Below are positions 7,497-10,295 of a DNA stretch of 10,295 bases, in pieces. Where the stretch lies: NCBI GenBank assembly GCA_022776205.1, contig JALFIK010000179.1:1-10295 (forward strand), read 5' to 3'. The stretch's first letter is position 1. Every line of letters begins with the position of its first letter. Source of the DNA: Eubacterium sp. Lineage in GTDB: Bacteria; Bacillota; Clostridia; Lachnospirales; Lachnospiraceae. The notes below the pieces were generated by a model, which searched no databases, had not been told where the DNA came from, and worked only from the letters and a program-made list of their open reading frames with translations. A program made the position numbers and the translations under genes.

Positions 7497-7524
7497 ATTA
7501 TATACTCTTTTAAAAAAAAGTCAA
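7497..7524 (-). promoter_or_regulatory. Sigma-A promoter for ssrA
   Basis: On the - strand, TTGACT (7524-7519) and a perfect TATAAT (7502-7497) are separated by 16 bases. Transcription would start about 7490, giving a precursor with a leader of about 25 bases before the mature 5' end at 7465. Confidence 0.88.
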
Positions 7525-7543
7525 GAAAAAATAGCAATGTTTC

Positions 7544-7572
7544 TTTACACATTTTAAAAAATGACTTATAGT
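7544..7572 (+). promoter_or_regulatory. Sigma-A promoter for the EamA transporter gene
   Basis: TTTACA (7544-7549) and TATAGT (7567-7572) each match consensus at five of six positions and are 17 bases apart. The site lies 22 bp upstream of the transporter ATG, so the leader would be short. It is divergent from the ssrA promoter, with 19 bp between the two -35 elements. Confidence 0.78.
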
Positions 7573-7594
7573 ATTATTTCGGGAGGAAATAAAG

Positions 7595-8530
7595 ATGAGT
7601 ACAAAGGGAAAAGGAATCATGTTTTCTGTGGCTGGTGGGGTTTTCTGGGGATTTTCCGGTGTTGTGGGGAAACTTCTTTTTGATGAAAAGGGCCTTACAG
7701 CGGACTGGCTTGTGACTTCCAGGCTGGTTTTCGGAGGAATCCTCATGCTCGTGTATGCCTTCTGCAAAAACAGAGGAAAGATTTTTTCTTTGTGGAAGGA
7801 CAAGAAGACAGCGGGAAGTATGCTGCTATTTGGAACGTTTGGGATGATGGCCTGCCAGCTTTCTTATTTTTGCTGTGTTCAGTATTCCAATCCTGCAACA
7901 GCTACGGTTCTTCAGTATATTTCTCCGGCGATTATAATGCTCCTTACGCTTTTTATGGAAAAAAAGATGCCGGAAATTCTTGATATGGCAGTGCTGGTTG
8001 CTGTGATCGGGGGAGTATTTCTCATGGCAACCCACGGGGATGTCCACACTCTCGTTCTTTCAAAAAAAGCTTTACTACTCGGCCTTTTTTCCGCAGCAGC
8101 CGTAACGTTTTATACAATGTGGCCCGTTAAGATGTTAAAGAGATTTGGCTCTGCCATCGTGATTGGATGGGGAATGCTTGTGGGAGGTATTTTACTCTTT
8201 CCGTTGTCAAGATTTTGGGAAGTGCCGGGAAAATGGGATGGGTATACCGTAGGCATGGTTGCTGTCGTCATTGTGATCGGGACAATCTGTGCGTTTGGAT
8301 GCTTTTTGAAAGGAGTCGTTTATCTTGGCCCGGTAAAAAGCAGCCTTTTTGCCTGTATGGAACCTCTGGTGTCCACTGTGCTTACGGTATCTATCCTTCA
8401 TGAAAGGTTTGCAACAGCAGATCTTATTGGAATTCTTATAATTATTTTAAGTGTCACATCCCTTGCTGTGCGGGATGTATGGGAAGAAAAGAAAAAAGAA
8501 CAGGAGGGAGAATGCGGGGTTATCTCTTAG
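7595..8530 (+). CDS. EamA/DMT-family membrane transporter
   Basis: A 311-residue inner-membrane protein of the drug/metabolite transporter superfamily, whose members move amino acids, metabolites or drugs, often outward. It shows ten hydrophobic segments arranged as two EamA repeats (about residues 4-140 and 153-292). The first begins with the typical GGVFWGFSGVVGKLLF, and the end of the first repeat carries the PATATVLQYISPAIIMLLTLFMEKKMP pattern. The matching region of the second is SSLFACMEPLVSTVLTVSILHERF. The C-terminus is charged and cytoplasmic. ATG 7595 has GGGAGG at 7581-7586, 8 bases upstream. The downstream phosphopantetheinyl transferase gene begins inside its last codons, so the two are co-transcribed. 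The substrate cannot be inferred from sequence. Confidence 0.92.
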   Translation: MSTKGKGIMFSVAGGVFWGFSGVVGKLLFDEKGLTADWLVTSRLVFGGILMLVYAFCKNRGKIFSLWKDKKTAGSMLLFGTFGMMACQLSYFCCVQYSNPATATVLQYISPAIIMLLTLFMEKKMPEILDMAVLVAVIGGVFLMATHGDVHTLVLSKKALLLGLFSAAAVTFYTMWPVKMLKRFGSAIVIGWGMLVGGILLFPLSRFWEVPGKWDGYTVGMVAVVIVIGTICAFGCFLKGVVYLGPVKSSLFACMEPLVSTVLTVSILHERFATADLIGILIIILSVTSLAVRDVWEEKKKEQEGECGVIS

Positions 8531-9183
8531 AAATCACAGATTTTCCGGATCCGGCAGATTTCGAGCAGTGGAAAAAGTATCTTCCGGTGGAACGATGGGA
8601 CAGGACGCTTCGTCCGGTGAAAAAAGAAGACCGTATCGTGGAAATGGCAGCATGGCTGCTCCTTGCCTTTGCCCTCAAACGGGAAGGAATTCGGAATATT
8701 CCGGGGAATTACAGTTACGGGCCTCACGGAAAGCCGGAAAGGGAAGAAATTTGTTTTAACATTGCCCATTCCGGTTCGGTCATTTTCTGTGTGATATCGG
8801 AAAAGGAAGTGGGATGTGATATAGAAAAAATACGTCCGGTGAACAGGAAAATTGCAAATCGTTTTTTTTCAGAAAGAGAAACAGAAGCATTGGAGTCCTG
8901 TGCCGGGCGGGAAAAGGAAGAACTCTTTACCCGCCTTTGGATGATGCGGGAAAGTTATGCAAAAAAGACGGGAGAAGGACTTTCCCTGCTCCTTGACCAT
9001 ATCAGTATTATGCCGGAAAGAATGGAAATCATTCGGGATGGCAAACCGATGACGGAACAATTCAGGAAGGATATTTTTGGGGAGTATGAAATCGCAGTTT
9101 GTGCGGATCATTTTACCGAAGAGAAAATGCCATTAACAGTGGTTTCATGGGAAGAAATCCGGGAGGACTTTTTCCTGTTATAG
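8512..9183 (+). CDS. Sfp-type 4'-phosphopantetheinyl transferase
   Basis: This enzyme transfers the 4'-phosphopantetheine arm of coenzyme A to a serine of carrier proteins, activating acyl, peptidyl or polyketide carrier domains. The 223-residue protein has the Sfp-family motifs in order: YGPHGKPE, FNIAHSG (ending near G88), VGCDIE with metal-binding D103 and E105, RFFSERE, and WMMRESYAKKTGEGL with W143, E147 and K151. It is of the larger Sfp/EntD kind rather than the short AcpS kind. I chose ATG 8512 because AGGAGGGAG (8502-8510) lies just before it; an in-frame ATG at 8479 lacks such a site. The start overlaps the EamA transporter end by 19 bases, suggesting translational coupling. No polyketide or peptide synthetase or carrier protein is in the window, so its target is unknown. 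Confidence 0.93.
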   Translation: MRGYLLEITDFPDPADFEQWKKYLPVERWDRTLRPVKKEDRIVEMAAWLLLAFALKREGIRNIPGNYSYGPHGKPEREEICFNIAHSGSVIFCVISEKEVGCDIEKIRPVNRKIANRFFSERETEALESCAGREKEELFTRLWMMRESYAKKTGEGLSLLLDHISIMPERMEIIRDGKPMTEQFRKDIFGEYEIAVCADHFTEEKMPLTVVSWEEIREDFFLL

Positions 9184-9194
9184 GAAGAGTGCTA

Positions 9195-9223
9195 TTGACA
9201 AGCATTTTTGATAAGAATATAAT
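9195..9223 (+). promoter_or_regulatory. Perfect-consensus sigma-A promoter
   Basis: TTGACA (9195-9200) and TATAAT (9218-9223) both match consensus exactly, with the optimal 17-base spacer. It begins 11 bases after the phosphopantetheinyl transferase stop and would start transcripts near 9230, giving a leader of about 59 bases before the next gene. Confidence 0.9.
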
Positions 9224-9288
9224 TTTATTAAGTATGTCTGTTAATTTGAGAGATTAATTTTTAGAAAAACAGTTGAGGAGAGAAATAT

Positions 9289-9966
9289 ATGGCAGTGGAA
9301 GGTACGAAAATAAGAGAGATGATGTCCGGCAAGACACTGGAGAAAGATAATATAAAAAAGATGTACGATATGGTGCAGAATGCATCAGATGCACAGGAGA
9401 AAAAGAATGTGATGAAGCATTCTGTTTTTTTTGTGGGACAGCTTCCTCTTAAGGAAAATCATATTGTGGATCTTGAGCAGACCAGAAGGATTCTTGGAAC
9501 AACGGTTCCACTTGCAAAGCTGGATGATTATATGAATTATCTGCTTTCGGGACTTTCCACCCAGACTCTTTTGCTTAGAAAAGAGGATGGAAATTATGAG
9601 GTAAATACAAAATATGAGAAATCGGTTCTGAAAGTCCGTAAGATTGCCAGAGCTTTTCAGCTGGAAAAAGAAAAAGATCTGGAGGAAGAGATGCCAAAGG
9701 CAAAAAAGATGTACCAGATGGGAACGAAATATTATCATTCCGGGCAGTTTGAAGAAGCGGCTGCCTGTTTTATGAATGCGGCAGAGCTGGCGGAACATCG
9801 TATGGCATACTACAGCCTTGCCATGATGTATCATAAAGGACAGGGGGTAGATCGGTCCCTGGAAAAGGCACTTACCTTTGCGAGAAAGGCACTGGTGAAG
9901 GGAGCAGTCATTGCAGAACCGTTGGAAGCGCAGATTTTAGAAGAATTAAAAAATGAGGAAAAATAA
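9289..9966 (+). CDS. Unrecognised cytoplasmic protein with C-terminal Sel1/TPR-like repeats
   Basis: I do not recognise this 225-residue protein. It has no signal peptide or membrane helix. Residues 1-45 are charged and probably helical. A middle part (about 46-110) contains SVFFVGQLPLKENHIVDL and a segment DDYMNYLLSGLSTQTLLLRK, perhaps a small mixed fold. A charged linker (about 115-140, rich in K and E) leads into two helix-pair repeats. The first is at about 141-168 (YQMGTKYYHSGQFEEAAACF). The second, at about 173-201, has the Sel1 pattern AYYSLAMMYHKGQGVDRSLEKA. Such repeats usually bind proteins. ATG 9289 has GAGGAG at 9275-9280, 8 bases upstream. A perfect-consensus promoter lies ahead, and a lipoprotein gene follows after 20 bases, likely co-transcribed. 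Function is unknown. Confidence 0.85.
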   Translation: MAVEGTKIREMMSGKTLEKDNIKKMYDMVQNASDAQEKKNVMKHSVFFVGQLPLKENHIVDLEQTRRILGTTVPLAKLDDYMNYLLSGLSTQTLLLRKEDGNYEVNTKYEKSVLKVRKIARAFQLEKEKDLEEEMPKAKKMYQMGTKYYHSGQFEEAAACFMNAAELAEHRMAYYSLAMMYHKGQGVDRSLEKALTFARKALVKGAVIAEPLEAQILEELKNEEK

Positions 9967-9986
9967 ATCTGGAAAGGAATGAAATT

Positions 9987-10295
9987 ATGAAGAAAATGGC
10001 AGTATGTGCACTTGCCGTCATGCTTTGTGCCGGTATGACCACAGCATGCACAAATACAAAGAAAGCACCGGAGGCAACGACACAGGAAGAAACAGCAACT
10101 TCTTCGGTTAATTTTGGAAAAGGGTTGAATGAGGATGGTACACTCGAGGGGGTAAATGCGACAGATTATGTGACATTATGTGATTATTCTGCAATTAATA
10201 TTTCCAAAGAGGATGTCACTGCCTCGAAGGATGAGGTGCAAAGTCAGATTGATTCCCTGATGGAAAACTATAAAAAGACAGAACAGGTAAAAGAT
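9987..10295 (+). CDS. Lipoprotein resembling trigger-factor/FKBP-type peptidyl-prolyl isomerase, N-terminal part (cut by window edge)
   Basis: The frame is open to the right edge, giving 103 visible residues. ATG 9987 has AAGGA at 9974-9978, 8 bases upstream. The N-terminus MKKMAVCALAVMLCAGMTTAC is a lipoprotein-type signal with Cys21, although the -3 residue is T rather than the usual L. A T/E/A-rich linker follows. The first folded part (ATDYVTLCDYSAINISKEDVTASKDEVQSQIDSLMENYKKTEQVKD region) has the pattern in which trigger-factor-like proteins enter an FKBP domain. Lipoproteins of this kind occur in Lachnospiraceae and are thought to help fold exported proteins outside the membrane. The isomerase domain itself lies beyond the window, so the call rests on this short similarity from memory. 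Confidence 0.7.
   Translation, partial: MKKMAVCALAVMLCAGMTTACTNTKKAPEATTQEETATSSVNFGKGLNEDGTLEGVNATDYVTLCDYSAINISKEDVTASKDEVQSQIDSLMENYKKTEQVKD

Noticed and set aside
7346..7552. Minus-strand reading frame of 68 codons ending in the tmRNA tag.
   Set aside because: It is a chance frame across the ssrA promoter and tRNA-like half. Only the last nine sense codons are translated, as the tag.
9241..9262. TTAAT ... ATTAA hairpin followed by TTTTT, as a terminator or riboswitch in the leader of the Sel1-repeat gene.
   Set aside because: Only five A-T pairs, too unstable; the T run is followed directly by the gene's ribosome binding site.
1..10295. CRISPR array, insertion sequence, phage or defence-system genes.
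   Set aside because: No spaced direct repeats, transposase, integrase or defence-type proteins were seen.

Overview
The window looks like ordinary chromosomal DNA from a low-to-moderate GC Gram-positive of the class Clostridia, most likely a Lachnospiraceae-type gut anaerobe. This is inferred from strong AGGAGG-type ribosome binding sites, sigma-A promoters, lipoproteins with lipoboxes, a BMP-type ABC transporter, the secG-rnr-smpB-ssrA neighbourhood, and a tmRNA tag resembling those of clostridia. No mobile element, CRISPR array or phage gene was seen. Nearly all protein genes are on the + strand; the tmRNA gene is the exception.

Region 1 (1-3750) is the 3' part of a BMP-family ABC importer operon: the end of the ATPase gene, two paralogous permeases, and a lipoprotein substrate-binding protein. 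The genes overlap or lie close together, each behind a good ribosome binding site. Relatives import nucleosides or other purine-like compounds, but the substrate here cannot be read from sequence. The operon starts outside the window.

Region 2 (about 3780-7500) is an export, RNA-decay and ribosome-rescue block. secG (SecYEG subunit, TTG start, own extended -10 promoter) ends at a good intrinsic terminator. It is followed by rnr (RNase R) and smpB. The tmRNA gene ssrA lies convergently on the - strand, and the two transcription units share a bidirectional terminator. RNase R, SmpB and tmRNA act together: SmpB-tmRNA frees stalled ribosomes and tags the nascent chain (encoded tag AEDNLAYAA), and RNase R degrades the defective mRNA.

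Region 3 (7500-9183) begins with a compact divergent promoter region (ssrA leftward, transporter rightward). It continues with a ten-helix EamA/DMT-family transporter and an Sfp-type phosphopantetheinyl transferase whose start lies inside the transporter gene.

Region 4 (9195-10295) starts with a perfect-consensus sigma-A promoter. It drives an unrecognised cytoplasmic protein with C-terminal Sel1/TPR-like repeats, followed closely by a lipoprotein cut by the window edge that resembles trigger-factor/FKBP-type peptidyl-prolyl isomerase lipoproteins. I see no clearly new biological system. The points most worth checking are the acidic tail of RNase R, the -YAA-ending tmRNA tag, the self-complementary leader of pre-tmRNA, and the Sel1-repeat protein.
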